Source of the DNA: an uncultured Bacteroidales bacterium
GTDB lineage: Bacteria > Bacteroidota > Bacteroidia > Bacteroidales > Paludibacteraceae
Reading direction: 5' to 3'
DNA: 64,000 nt
NCBI GenBank assembly: GCA_934716995.1
Contig: CAKUYO010000003.1
Coordinates: 68,925-132,924, forward strand
Numbering within the stretch: position 1 is the stretch's first letter; every line of letters starts with the position of its first letter. The position numbers and the translations under genes are program-made. Positions 1-8,377 of this stretch are shown here, piece after piece. The notes under the pieces are model-generated. The model ran no database searches. It saw only the letters and a program-made list of their open reading frames with translations, and was not told where the DNA came from.

Positions 1-34
1 GCAGGAAGCAGGCTATGATACAAAGTTTCTTCAT
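1..34 (-). CDS. porN: GldN/PorN, first 11 codons only (cut by window edge)
   Basis: An ATG at position 34 on the minus strand opens a frame reading MKKLCIIACFL, the start of a signal peptide, and runs off the left edge. It lies 77 bp downstream of gldM in the same direction. In Bacteroidota the T9SS core genes are ordered porK-porL-porM-porN, so the position predicts GldN/PorN, the periplasmic partner of GldK. Only 11 residues are visible, so the call rests on synteny and the signal-peptide-like start. Confidence 0.6.
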   Translation of the reverse strand, partial: MKKLCIIACFL

Positions 35-111
35 TATCTTGTTAATTTTAGGAGTATGCTATAAATCCCCGTCCAGCGGGTTACAATACTTAATCCTTTA
101 TTAGGTTGTAT

Positions 112-1680
112 TTAGTTCAAAGAGAGAGGAATAGGACTCAAACGAGTGTCTTTTCCGTCAGGACCTTTGGCACGGATATCCGTGATGACTACAATAGCCC
201 CTTTCTTCAGTTTTCCGAGACGGGTCAACTGGTCTTTGGTAAAGCGGTCGCCCTTTGCCTCTGTGATAACACCATTGATATTCACCTTGAAAGAGGTAAT
301 CCTAAACGGCAGGTCAAGCAGACCATCCGGACCGTAACTGGCGATAACGGTAGCATTCGGATTGAGCAATGCACCACGGGCGATATTGCCGTCCTGGTAT
401 TCGGTCTCGCCACTCTTGAAGTAAGCACCCGGTTTCGGAAGGGCTTTTACACGGTACTCGCGCGACCCCATCGGCTGCATTCTGCCCTCCAATTCGGCAG
501 AAACGGTAATGGTTACTTTTTTGGAAGCATCACCCGGTTTGATAATCCATAATCCGCCGCTGCGTGAAACGGAGGCACCTGCCACATCCACCTTGATTTT
601 CTCGTTGCTGACACCCGGTACCGAGATAGAGAACTGGTTGTTGTAGCCGCGATACATAATGTTCAGGTCGTTGTTGGAGATGGTAACACTCGGTTCGCCG
701 ACCGTATATTCGCTCTCAAAAGGCAGATATTCCATCTCGCCCGACGCGGGGTTCAGATAGGCGATTTGTCCCTTGAACTTACGCAGTCCGACCGAGTTTG
801 CCACTACCTCGTAGAGTCCCTGGTCGTTGATACGCTGTCCCTCCACATAGTATTCGGGGCGTTGGGTTGAATCGACGGCAGCCAGAATAATCTGCGCCGA
901 ATACTTGCCGCCACGGATTACATAGTCGGACTTCGGAATAATATATGCGTTCAGTTTGTTCACGCGCAAGTCGCCTGCATCGGTACGATCCATAAGGTAC
1001 TGGATCATCTCGCTCTCGGTAGTACGTACGTCGTTCTGCATCTTGGTCAGAATAGTGATGCTGGCACCGACAGGCATACCTTCGAAGATAGCCACTTCCC
1101 AGTCACAGGAGTCTTTTTCGTGTGCATTCCAACCTTTGTCGGTGGAAAAGACACGGGTGAATTCGTTGCGCAGTTCGGCATCATCGTCTGCCAAATCAAT
1201 GATATAGTCGCGATACATAGCCACCATCTGCTTGAGAATGGTACCATTACCTTGTACAATAGCATATTGTGCGGTTACGTCCAAGTTGGAGTTACCCTCG
1301 ATATTACGTGCACCGTCGCCGGTGAGTTGCTCACGCTCCGCCACTTTCTTTTGACCATCAGCAAGAATGGCGATCTGTGTCTTAAAATCCTGAATATAAT
1401 TATAGAGACTGTCAGCACGATGTTTCACCTCAAGGGCATCGTTATACCACTCCTGCATTTTCTCGGGGTTCTGGTCGGTAGCCTCTTTGAAGTCGCGATA
1501 GAGTTTCTCATTGCGGGTTACCGAAGCCTCCATAGAGGAATGCAGGCTGTCATCCACCAGCGTAAAACCGTTGAGGATGTCTGTACTTACGTTCAACGCC
1601 AACATGGCGGTGAGCACCAAGTACATCATACCAATCATTTTTTGTCTCGGGGTTTCCGGACAGTTTTTTGCTCCACCCAT
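112..1680 (-). CDS. gldM: T9SS motor/periplasmic shaft protein GldM (PorM)
   Basis: A 522-residue protein, the usual GldM size. It begins MGGAKNCPETPRQKMIGMMY, the typical GldM N-terminus, followed by one hydrophobic helix (about residues 16-34, LVLTAMLALNV). The rest is a long periplasmic part with a predicted helical region and then beta-rich domains. In the family, the single helix joins the GldL transmembrane helices to form the proton-driven inner-membrane motor, and the periplasmic domains reach the GldK/GldN ring. It sits in the operon between gldL (42 bp upstream) and gldN. Identification is very secure from the N-terminus, length and gene order. Confidence 0.95.
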   Translation of the reverse strand: MGGAKNCPETPRQKMIGMMYLVLTAMLALNVSTDILNGFTLVDDSLHSSMEASVTRNEKLYRDFKEATDQNPEKMQEWYNDALEVKHRADSLYNYIQDFKTQIAILADGQKKVAEREQLTGDGARNIEGNSNLDVTAQYAIVQGNGTILKQMVAMYRDYIIDLADDDAELRNEFTRVFSTDKGWNAHEKDSCDWEVAIFEGMPVGASITILTKMQNDVRTTESEMIQYLMDRTDAGDLRVNKLNAYIIPKSDYVIRGGKYSAQIILAAVDSTQRPEYYVEGQRINDQGLYEVVANSVGLRKFKGQIAYLNPASGEMEYLPFESEYTVGEPSVTISNNDLNIMYRGYNNQFSISVPGVSNEKIKVDVAGASVSRSGGLWIIKPGDASKKVTITVSAELEGRMQPMGSREYRVKALPKPGAYFKSGETEYQDGNIARGALLNPNATVIASYGPDGLLDLPFRITSFKVNINGVITEAKGDRFTKDQLTRLGKLKKGAIVVITDIRAKGPDGKDTRLSPIPLSLN

Positions 1681-1685
1681 ACGTC

Positions 1686-1713
1686 AATTAACAATTAAAA
1701 ATGAACAATTAAC
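1686..1713. repeat. Heptamer tandem array between gldM and gldL
   Basis: Four 7-bp units (AATTAAC, AATTAAA, AATGAAC, AATTAAC) fill most of the short gldL-gldM gap. It resembles the AATGCAC heptamer arrays elsewhere in the window in unit length and in the AATnnAn pattern. Confidence 0.6.
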
Positions 1714-1722
1714 ATACAGGGT

Positions 1723-2715
1723 TTATGCCAAGGCATTGAGCATATTGCCGTAGATGTTGTTGAGGTCTGCCACTTGCTTTGCCAGTTTAGCCGATGCAGC
1801 GGCATACGCTTCGTGGTTTTTTTGTGCCTCCAAGGCTGCCGCATGGATAGACTCTACATTAGCAGAAACGGCATCCAGCGATGCTTTCTGTGCTTTGTAA
1901 GCATCTACTTGTGCTTGAAGAGTATTGAGTTGGAGTTCGTAGATCGAGTTGAGTGCACCCACTTTGGCAGAAACCTGCTCTACAGACTGTTGGTAACTCT
2001 TGGTACCATCCACTGCTTTTTGCATTTCGCTGCGAACTGCATCGTAAGCGGTATCGAGTCCGTCGGTACTCTTATTGAGTTTGTCGGAAGCGACAGCAAA
2101 CGAGTTGCCGAGAGCGGCGGAAGCGTTGACCAATGCACCTTGTGCGGAAGCAAATTTATCCGCTGCTTCGCCGGCAGCCGCCAATTTACCTTCGAGGTTG
2201 GAGGTGGAAGTAGCCACTTTGCCGAGTTCGGAGAGTTGCGCTGCGGTTTTTGCCAAATCGGTAATACCGTCTTTGAGTGCCGCCATCTCGCCTTCGTTCA
2301 GCGATGGAACAGCAGAACGCGGAGAAGCCACGGGAGCACCGGTAGCGACAGGAGCGGTACCGTCAGCCACACCTGCGCCGAGCAGGGTAGGACGAGCCTG
2401 ATGGGATTTCTCTTCGAGCAGTTCGGGTTTGGCACCGAATTCGAGCAGTTGCGGGAAAACGTTCTCCCAGTGGAACTCGGGGTGCGGTTTGTCCAATGTA
2501 CCGATAAGGAAGAGGAACGCCTCGGTAAACATACCGATCATAAGCACCTGGCTTGCGCCCGGCCAGTGTAATATCTTGAACAATGCACCGATAATAACCA
2601 CGGATGCACCGACCGAATACACGACGTTGACTACGTTTTTACCTTTGTAAGACTCGTACCAGTGCATAAACTTTGCCCATGGTCCTTTCTTACTTGCATT
2701 CTCTGCTGTTGCCAT
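1723..2715 (-). CDS. gldL: T9SS inner-membrane motor protein GldL (PorL)
   Basis: A 330-residue protein with two N-terminal transmembrane helices (about residues 28-50 and 56-74) and a long, Ala-rich, coiled-coil-like cytoplasmic tail. The helices carry the charged residues expected of a proton-conducting motor: Lys47 in GALFKILHW and Glu65 in GMFTEAFLFL. Work on Flavobacterium GldL shows that the TM2 glutamate is essential for motor function. The segment HWPGASQVLMIG is a family hallmark. It is encoded 58 bp after gldK in the same direction, and its tail is longer and more low-complexity than in many homologues. Confidence 0.95.
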   Translation of the reverse strand: MATAENASKKGPWAKFMHWYESYKGKNVVNVVYSVGASVVIIGALFKILHWPGASQVLMIGMFTEAFLFLIGTLDKPHPEFHWENVFPQLLEFGAKPELLEEKSHQARPTLLGAGVADGTAPVATGAPVASPRSAVPSLNEGEMAALKDGITDLAKTAAQLSELGKVATSTSNLEGKLAAAGEAADKFASAQGALVNASAALGNSFAVASDKLNKSTDGLDTAYDAVRSEMQKAVDGTKSYQQSVEQVSAKVGALNSIYELQLNTLQAQVDAYKAQKASLDAVSANVESIHAAALEAQKNHEAYAAASAKLAKQVADLNNIYGNMLNALA

Positions 2716-2773
2716 AAGATGTTAGTTTTTTAGTTAGTTTTTTGGTATTATACAATCTTTTTTTATCAGGTTA

Positions 2774-4123
2774 TCAGTCGCCGATATAAGCGCGAACGCA
2801 ACGGAAACCTATATACGGACGGCTCTCATATTGATACTCGTAGGAGCGGACACCGCACTGGAGGAAATAACTGATGTCTTTCCAACTGCCGCCTTTGATG
2901 ACTTTGCGTTTCAATATATCGGGGTCGGATTTGCGTGCCATATAGGAGTAGTCAGGATTAAGGTCGTGCACCGTGGTATTGGAAGATGTCTGATAAGCAC
3001 TATTGGTCCATTCTGCCACGTTTCCTGCCATATCAAACAATCCGAAATCGTTCGGACGGTACTGTGCCACCTTGGTGGTGGTGGTTCCTGTATCGTCGTT
3101 GTATGCACCGCGATAGGGCTTGAAGTTGGCAAGGAAACAGCCTTTGCCGTCGCGTGCGTAGTTGTTGCCCCACGGATACATAGCCATCTTGCGACCGCCG
3201 CGTGCAGCGTATTCCCATTGTGCCTCGGTAGGCAGACGATATTCTTGTGCGGGGACGCTGCTATGCGAGTTGAAGAGCATCGTGCGCCAGTTGCAGAACG
3301 CATGTGCCTGCTCCCATGTAACACCTACAACAGGATACTCGGCATAACCGGGGTGCGAGAAATACATGTGGAGCATAGGGTCGTTGAACGAGAACTGGAA
3401 GTCACGGCGCCATACCAATGTGTCGGGATAGATACAGATAATCTTCTTGGTAAGCAGGTCGCTCGGTTCGCGCAGAGGACGGATGATGGTGCTGTCCAGG
3501 ATACCGCCGTTTTCGTCCACCCAGAATGTGTCCACACGGACAGACGCCCCCTCGGGATAACGGCTGGTGGCTACGTCAAACTTATTGCGCTGAAGCACAG
3601 CCTCGTCGTAGTTTACCCATTGGTAACGATAGTGCAAGAAATTGGTTTTCATTGTCCTGCCATCGGAATAGAACATCGGTGCCAAGGCATCTACGATGTC
3701 TTCATCCTTGCTGTCCCATGGTATTTTTTTGCGCCAGTTGAGGGAGAAATTCTCCTCGTCAAAGTCCTCATCCTTGGGCTGAACGGCAAAATCGGTCATA
3801 CCGGCAGCCACAAGATAGGTCATAGCGATAGAGTCGCGTACCCAATGGACGAACTGCATATATTCGTTGTTGGTAATCTCTGTTTCGTCCATCCAGAAAG
3901 CCTCTACGGTAGCCATCATAATGTTGTCCGGCTGTTCAAACACAGCGGATTGCGTGTTGGCACCCATCATAAAAGACCCCTTTTTGATAAACACCATACC
4001 ATAGGGGTTTGCCTCCTTGAAGTTTCCCGGGTTGCGCGCACCTACCAACTCACCGGCGGGCTTATTGCAACTTGCCAACGCGATGGTCAGTGCAACCAAT
4101 GGAAGAATCTTTGTCAGTTTCAT
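2774..4123 (-). CDS. gldK: T9SS periplasmic-ring lipoprotein GldK (PorK)
   Basis: A 449-residue lipoprotein. The signal peptide ends in a lipobox LASC with Cys19. The remainder is an FGE/SUMF1-type (formylglycine-generating-enzyme-like) fold, seen in motifs such as KGSFMMGAN near the N-terminus, VVGVTWEQAHAFCNWR, EYRLPTEAQWEYAARGG, DMAGNVAEWT and YIGFRCVRAY at the C-terminus. GldK is known to form the ring with GldN under the outer membrane and has no sulfatase-activating role. It is third in the operon, after porP and before gldL. Confidence 0.95.
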   Translation of the reverse strand: MKLTKILPLVALTIALASCNKPAGELVGARNPGNFKEANPYGMVFIKKGSFMMGANTQSAVFEQPDNIMMATVEAFWMDETEITNNEYMQFVHWVRDSIAMTYLVAAGMTDFAVQPKDEDFDEENFSLNWRKKIPWDSKDEDIVDALAPMFYSDGRTMKTNFLHYRYQWVNYDEAVLQRNKFDVATSRYPEGASVRVDTFWVDENGGILDSTIIRPLREPSDLLTKKIICIYPDTLVWRRDFQFSFNDPMLHMYFSHPGYAEYPVVGVTWEQAHAFCNWRTMLFNSHSSVPAQEYRLPTEAQWEYAARGGRKMAMYPWGNNYARDGKGCFLANFKPYRGAYNDDTGTTTTKVAQYRPNDFGLFDMAGNVAEWTNSAYQTSSNTTVHDLNPDYSYMARKSDPDILKRKVIKGGSWKDISYFLQCGVRSYEYQYESRPYIGFRCVRAYIGD

Positions 4124-4195
4124 ATCTGTATGTTAAGTATTTATTTCTTAAATAAGTTTTATAAAAGTGTGTTCCCCGCACTCCTAAAAAGTGCC

Positions 4196-4233
4196 TATCC
4201 TATGCCTATCCTATGCGCATCCTATAACGATTT
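4196..4233. repeat. 11-bp tandem array (TATCCTATGCS)
   Basis: Three 11-bp units (TATCCTATGCC, TATCCTATGCG, CATCCTATAAC) end in GATTT in the porP-gldK gap. A near-identical array with the same terminal unit occurs at 22102-22139 in front of nqrA, 18 kb away. Confidence 0.7.
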
Positions 4234-5185
4234 AGAGGTAGCGGACACTTTTATATTTATTAGTACGTTTGGGTTTCAAGATATCAAATCCGTATGCCAG
4301 ATAGATTTCGTGCGAGCCGTAACTCTCAAGCAGCAGTTTGCCGGTAGGCAGTTCGCAACTATATCCCAACTGCAACCCTGATATAATGTCGATATTCACC
4401 AATATATTCACACTTCCTGCGATACGATAGCCCAATCCCCAACGATAGCGGTCTTTGTATTCGCATAGCAATGTGGCATTCAGATCCCATGAGCGGAAAT
4501 CGGACATCAGCATAGCACTCGGCTTGAGTTGCCAGTCGCGTTGGTCTTTGAAGCGGTAGTTGTATCCGCCTGCCACATACATCGTTCCGCGCAGATGCAG
4601 GGTGGAGTAGTCGTCCCAATCGATCTTCGGTTGCGTGAGATGGCTGTAACTGCCTCCCGCCCACCAAGCGGAGGTGGAATAGTAGATGCCGAACCCCATA
4701 TCGAAAGACATTCCCGATTTGCTGCCCTTGGGTATCACCTCGTCGGTCTGGTCGAAATAGTCGGAACCGCTCAAGTCCTTCAGGTTCACGCTGTCGCCCT
4801 CGAAACCGACATTGATAAATCCCAAATCGACGCCAAAACTCAAATATCCTTTGCCTAATTTCTGCCGGTAGGCATATTGTACGTAAAACGCCTGGTTGGT
4901 AAACAATCCGTACCGGTCGTTCAGAAACCGTACGCCTGCTCCGTGCCGCGTTTTGCCTATGACAAAGGGCGAAGTGAATGAAAACCATGTGGTCATCGGG
5001 GCGTTTTTGATATCCACGTACTGCATACGGTGCATACCCGCCACTTTCATCAGGTCGCCTTCTCCCGCCGCTGCGGGATTGTAGGCTGTCGGCAAATACA
5101 TATATTGTCCTATTTGCGGGTCGAACTGCGCACGCACAACAGCGGCGGCAACGACCAACAGACACAGAACAATATACCTTTTCAC
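4232..5185 (-). CDS. porP: T9SS-associated outer-membrane protein PorP/SprF family
   Basis: An outer-membrane beta-barrel protein of the PorP/SprF family: after a signal peptide ending VRAQ it reads FDPQIGQYMYLPTAYNPAAA, the family signature, and it ends in a beta-rich tail with GSHEIYLAYGFDI. The first in-frame codon is TTG at 5212, which overlaps the stop of the upstream gene. A GTG at 5185 gives MKRYIVLCLLVVAAAVVRAQ, a clean signal peptide, so I prefer 5185 (318 residues); 5212 would give 326. PorP proteins join the T9SS machinery at the outer membrane, and gene order porP-porK-porL-porM-porN is standard. Confidence 0.9.
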   Translation of the reverse strand: MKRYIVLCLLVVAAAVVRAQFDPQIGQYMYLPTAYNPAAAGEGDLMKVAGMHRMQYVDIKNAPMTTWFSFTSPFVIGKTRHGAGVRFLNDRYGLFTNQAFYVQYAYRQKLGKGYLSFGVDLGFINVGFEGDSVNLKDLSGSDYFDQTDEVIPKGSKSGMSFDMGFGIYYSTSAWWAGGSYSHLTQPKIDWDDYSTLHLRGTMYVAGGYNYRFKDQRDWQLKPSAMLMSDFRSWDLNATLLCEYKDRYRWGLGYRIAGSVNILVNIDIISGLQLGYSCELPTGKLLLESYGSHEIYLAYGFDILKPKRTNKYKSVRYL

Positions 5186-5208
5186 ATTTCTATTCCCGAT
5201 ATGATTAC

Positions 5209-5436
5209 TCAATACTCGTCTTCATTAAAGAAGAAATCCTCGTCGTTGGTCGGATAGTCCGGCCAAATGTCTATGATGCTGTCATACACCTCCTCATCAT
5301 CGTCTTCCAATTCTTGAAGATTTTCAATAACTTCCATAGGTGCACCAATGCGGTTGGCATAATCCAACAACTCATCTTTGGTAGCAGGCCAAGGTGCATC
5401 CTCTAATTTTGATGCTAACTCTAACGTCCAATACAT
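5209..5436 (-). CDS. DUF2795-like small acidic protein
   Basis: A 75-residue acidic protein beginning MYWTLELASKLEDAPWPATK, followed by a short helix-forming stretch and a very acidic C-terminus (EDDDEEVYDSI and NDEDFFFNEDEY). It matches the DUF2795-type small proteins common in Bacteroidales, whose role is unknown. It is the first gene behind the promoter at 5569-5599, and its TGA stop overlaps the first possible start of porP, so it is co-transcribed and probably translationally coupled with the T9SS operon. Whether it acts in secretion is not shown. Confidence 0.8.
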   Translation of the reverse strand: MYWTLELASKLEDAPWPATKDELLDYANRIGAPMEVIENLQELEDDDEEVYDSIIDIWPDYPTNDEDFFFNEDEY

Positions 5437-5568
5437 AATTATTCGCCAAAAGTTATAAGTTATTATTCGTTCACAACAGACTGATTGCCAGCCTGATACA
5501 AATCAAGAAAACGCCGTGTGGACACGGCTGCACGCCCATAACGGGTTCATTTTCTCGAAAATATCGTG

Positions 5569-5599
5569 CAAAAGTAGTAAAAACTTTCGGTCTGTGCAA
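5569..5599 (-). promoter_or_regulatory. Promoter of the T9SS operon
   Basis: On the minus strand TTG (5599-5597), 20 nt, then TACTTTTG (5576-5569), the Bacteroidota TTG / TAnnTTTG pattern. The start site would lie near 5563, leaving a leader of about 125 nt before the DUF2795 gene. The remaining 5437-5674 gap holds no other gene that I can support. Confidence 0.65.
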
Positions 5600-5674
5600 G
5601 AATTTTCTGCAACATTTCACATTTTTCGGCATTTTGTTGCGGCGTCTGATTGACACTACGAATGTAAAAAGCGG

Positions 5675-6202
5675 TTACTTCTGCCAAATTGCCATCTCAA
5701 TATGCTCTTTTTCTCCCACGATGCGTGCCAAAACAAAGAAATAATCACTCAGTCGGTTGATGAAGCGGCGCTCATCGGGACGGGGGTGGTTGATAGCCAC
5801 CATCAGCCGTTCCAGCCGTCGTGTGACGGTGCGGCATATATGGCAGCGTGCCACGGTTTCGCTGCCTGCGGGCAGGATGAAAGCCCGCAGCGGCGGAAGG
5901 AGGGCTTGCATATCGTCGATCCACTGCTCCAACTGCCGTGTATCATCGGCGGTCAGCCATTCTCCGGGGGCTTGACTGAGTGATGCACCGAGATTGAAAA
6001 GTTTGTTCTGAATCCAAAGGAGTTGTGTATCCAAACCGGCACATCCGGGGGATTGCGCACCGGCGGCACGGAGCATGCCCACCCAGGCATTCAGTTCGTC
6101 TGCCGTGCCGTAGGTTTCAAGACGCGGATCCGCTTTGCTTACCCGACGGTTGTCCGCCAGCGATGTCTGTCCGGCATCGCCTGTTTTGGTATAGATACTC
6201 AT
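5675..6202 (-). CDS. Cob(I)alamin adenosyltransferase (PduO type)
   Basis: A 175-residue ATP:corrinoid adenosyltransferase of the PduO family, which makes adenosylcobalamin from cob(I)alamin and ATP. The N-terminal signature SIYTKTGDAGQTSL carries the ATP-binding TGDxGxT, and RCHICRTVTRRLER and INRLSDYFFVLAR near the C-terminus match the helical core (R-R-x-ER and NRLSD). The frame is open further upstream, but ATG at 6202 gives the family N-terminus. It overlaps the preceding methyltransferase stop as ATGA (6202-6199), so the two are translationally coupled. No other B12 gene is nearby. Confidence 0.93.
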   Translation of the reverse strand: MSIYTKTGDAGQTSLADNRRVSKADPRLETYGTADELNAWVGMLRAAGAQSPGCAGLDTQLLWIQNKLFNLGASLSQAPGEWLTADDTRQLEQWIDDMQALLPPLRAFILPAGSETVARCHICRTVTRRLERLMVAINHPRPDERRFINRLSDYFFVLARIVGEKEHIEMAIWQK

Positions 6203-7011
6203 AGACGCAAAGTGTAGTTTTTGTGTAAGAGGTGCGGGTCGAAAAAGACGATTCCGGCGTTCAGGATGTCCATCGTGGAAGTAACTCCGGGGTGGTGGCA
6301 AATCTGTAGCCACGCCTTGTGCATCTGCGGCGAATGATGAATGTCATCTATGATGAAAATGCTCTTCTCGTTAGCCATAGGTGCCAGATATTCAAAATAT
6401 CGCATTGTCGCCTCTTCTGTGTGGTTGGCATCTATATAGGCAATATCGATGCTTTCGCGCACGTAATTATATAGTGTGTCGTTGATGTTTCCCTCTATGA
6501 GATGGATATTGTGCAAATCCAGTTTTTCCCAGTTGCGACGGGCGGTGTCAGCCGCTGCGGGAGAGCCTTCGAAGGTGGTGATGCGGTTGCGGGAGTCAGG
6601 AGCCGCCAAGTAGGCGGTGGTGATACCCAGGGAAGTCCCGAGTTCCACAATCTCCAACGGGCGTTGTGCTTCGTGTCCGATGTAGGCAATCCACTTGAAC
6701 AGCAGTTGCCCGACCCGAGGGGATTCGAGACTCGTGCGGGCGATGCCGGCTATAGTGCGTTGGTAGGCAGAGCCTTTCTCGGCTGCGCCTGTGCCGAAAT
6801 CCGTTATCTCTATTTCTTTTTCGGTGTGCAACATAGCCTGCCGGCGCTTTTCTATCGGGGCAAAACAATAGTAAGCATTGGTGTCGTACATCAACATACG
6901 CACCAAATAAAAAAGATAGGGGGAATGAATCCCTTCGCCGCCTGTATTCCATGCGGTGAGATGATGGCGCAGATATGCGCCGATGCGGTAAAGGGTGTTT
7001 TTCATCTGCAT
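6199..7011 (-). CDS. Class I SAM-dependent methyltransferase
   Basis: About 271 residues. The SAM-binding motif I is visible as IVELGTSLGITTAYLA, followed by the acidic end of strand 2 (ITTFEGSPAAA), and DIAYIDANHTEEATMRYFEY with a later FIIDDIHHS resembles the catechol O-methyltransferase-like (Methyltransf_24) group. The substrate is unknown. Possible starts are ATG 7011 or ATG 7005 (codon 3). The TAnnTTTG box ends at 7020, so the mRNA can have only a few nucleotides before the start. The upstream in-frame codons to 7062 lie inside or ahead of the promoter and are excluded. It is coupled to the adenosyltransferase. Confidence 0.85.
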   Translation of the reverse strand: MQMKNTLYRIGAYLRHHLTAWNTGGEGIHSPYLFYLVRMLMYDTNAYYCFAPIEKRRQAMLHTEKEIEITDFGTGAAEKGSAYQRTIAGIARTSLESPRVGQLLFKWIAYIGHEAQRPLEIVELGTSLGITTAYLAAPDSRNRITTFEGSPAAADTARRNWEKLDLHNIHLIEGNINDTLYNYVRESIDIAYIDANHTEEATMRYFEYLAPMANEKSIFIIDDIHHSPQMHKAWLQICHHPGVTSTMDILNAGIVFFDPHLLHKNYTLRL

Positions 7012-7019
7012 TGTGCCCG

Positions 7020-7050
7020 CAAAGGTACACGTTTTTTTCGGAATGTGCAA
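7020..7050 (-). promoter_or_regulatory. Promoter of the methyltransferase-adenosyltransferase pair
   Basis: TTG (7050-7048), 20 nt, TACCTTTG (7027-7020) on the minus strand. The first start codon lies only 9 nt beyond the box. Confidence 0.75.
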
Positions 7051-7070
7051 GCAGGATGGCAATTTTCGTT

Positions 7071-7101
7071 TTGTGTAAATCAGAAATTAGTTGTAATTTT
7101 G
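7071..7101 (+). promoter_or_regulatory. Promoter of the TPM-domain gene
   Basis: TTG (7071-7073), 20 nt, TAATTTTG (7094-7101). It diverges from the minus promoter at 7020-7050, with 20 bp between the two -33 elements. Confidence 0.7.
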
Positions 7102-7125
7102 TCGGCAAAAATAATACCAATTTAC

Positions 7126-7149
7126 AATGCATAATGCACAATGCACAAT
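7126..7149 (+). repeat. Heptamer array (AATGCAY) that supplies a start codon
   Basis: Units AATGCAT, AATGCAC, AATGCAC and a partial unit. The ATG in the first unit is the start of the TPM-domain gene, so its first residues (MHNAQCT) are repeat-encoded. Confidence 0.75.
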
Positions 7150-8125
7150 CAGGCGGTTGCTGATAGGGCTGTTTTTGCTGATAAGTCCTTTGGGGGCGTT
7201 TGGAAAGACATATAGTCCGAAAGATGTACCCGACCCGAAGCAGGGCGGGCAGTGGGAGTATGTGAGCAACCCCGACGGCATTATCGGCGGGGAAGACGTG
7301 GCATACCTCAACAAGTGCGCACGGATGCTTGAGGACAAGACCCAAGCGGAAATGGCGGTGGCGGCGGTACAGAGTATCGGCGATCAGGATATGTTTGACT
7401 TCACTTACCGCTTGTTTCAACTGTGGGGCGTCGGCAAGGAGGGGAAGAACACGGGTGTGCTGATATGCTTTGTGCTGGATTCGCACGATATCCGCATTAT
7501 GACAGGGCAGGGTATCGAGGGAGTGCTGCCCGATGCCGTGTGCAAACGGATTATCGAAGAGGATATGATTCCCTCGTTCCGCGAAGAGAAATACGGCGAG
7601 GGGTTGTGTCTCGGTGCACTGCGGATATATGAGAAATGCACATCGGGCGATGCTCCCGAGGAGTTGCTCAATATGAAATCCGTCACCCGTCGTAACAAGG
7701 TGGAGCGCGAGGAGCCGTCGTGGTTGGGGTCGCTCATCGGCGGAAAAATGAAAGAGGTTGGGCAGGAGATATTGTTTGTGATACTTGTGATTGTGGCATT
7801 GATAGGGCTGACGTGGCTGGCTGTCTATCACTCCCATAAATGTCCGAAATGTGGCAAACACACGCTTAATACCCGCCAGAAGACGCTTGTCGCCGCCACG
7901 TATGCGGCAGCGGGTGTGGGTTTGACCATCAAGAGTTGCAAGCACTGCGGCTACAGGCACGAGGAGAAATTTACCATTCCCAAACTGACCAAGACCACCG
8001 CCTACACGGGCGGCGGGCATTATGGTGGCGGACACCACCATAGCGGCGGTTCGTTTGGCGGCTTCGGCGGCGGCAGTTGGGGCGGCGGTAGCACTATGGG
8101 CGGAGGTGCCGGAGGGAAGTGGTGA
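7127..8125 (+). CDS. TPM-domain (YgcG-like) membrane protein with zinc ribbon
   Basis: A 332-residue protein. After a repeat-encoded start (MHNAQCTIRR) comes a signal peptide (LLIGLFLLISPLGAFG), then a TPM domain (about residues 35-170) with the typical GVLICFVLDSHDIRIMTGQGIEG and LPDAVCKRIIEEDMIPSFRE segments. A transmembrane helix (about 222-243) and two Cys pairs (CPKCGKH and CKHCGYRH) that should form a zinc ribbon follow, then a Gly/His-rich tail. TPM proteins are extracytoplasmic and often pair with LemA, which is the next gene. A role in envelope or photosystem-like protein maintenance has been proposed for relatives; the function here is unknown. Confidence 0.88.
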   Translation: MHNAQCTIRRLLIGLFLLISPLGAFGKTYSPKDVPDPKQGGQWEYVSNPDGIIGGEDVAYLNKCARMLEDKTQAEMAVAAVQSIGDQDMFDFTYRLFQLWGVGKEGKNTGVLICFVLDSHDIRIMTGQGIEGVLPDAVCKRIIEEDMIPSFREEKYGEGLCLGALRIYEKCTSGDAPEELLNMKSVTRRNKVEREEPSWLGSLIGGKMKEVGQEILFVILVIVALIGLTWLAVYHSHKCPKCGKHTLNTRQKTLVAATYAAAGVGLTIKSCKHCGYRHEEKFTIPKLTKTTAYTGGGHYGGGHHHSGGSFGGFGGGSWGGGSTMGGGAGGKW

Positions 8126-8171
8126 TGTTTCTATTCTGAAGATTTGCCGTTCCTTGTCTATTGCAAAGTCA

Positions 8172-8202
8172 GGTGGATGTCGGGTGGATGTCGGGTGGAT
8201 AG
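8172..8202 (+). repeat. 11-bp tandem array (GGATGTCGGGT)
   Basis: Two full GGATGTCGGGT units with partial units on both sides, just after the TPM gene. The reverse complement of the same unit appears at 20361-20393. Confidence 0.6.
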
Positions 8203-8321
8203 CCTTTCCTCGGTTGGTGAAAATGCGGGGTAGGAGTGGCAAAATGAAGAAAAATGGAAAAAATGCGCAAGACTACCAATACAGACGAAAAATTTGTTGT
8301 ATCTTTGTAGCAGTTTTTTAC

Positions 8322-8370
8322 AATGCACAATGCACAATGCGTAATTTATAAATTTACAAACTTACAAATT
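8322..8370 (+). repeat. Heptamer array followed by an inverted octamer array
   Basis: AATGCAC, AATGCAC, AATGCGT (8322-8342) run directly into a stretch whose reverse complement is built of GTAAATTT/GTAAGTTT octamers (8345-8370). The two repeat families lie end to end and form the leader of lemA. A TATCTTTG box at 8300-8307 may be the promoter, but no TTG is found 20 nt upstream. Confidence 0.65.
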
Positions 8371-8377
8371 GAAAATT

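Noticed and set aside
5471..5656. 61-codon frame upstream of the T9SS operon
   Set aside because: It covers the operon promoter at 5569-5599 and looks non-coding.
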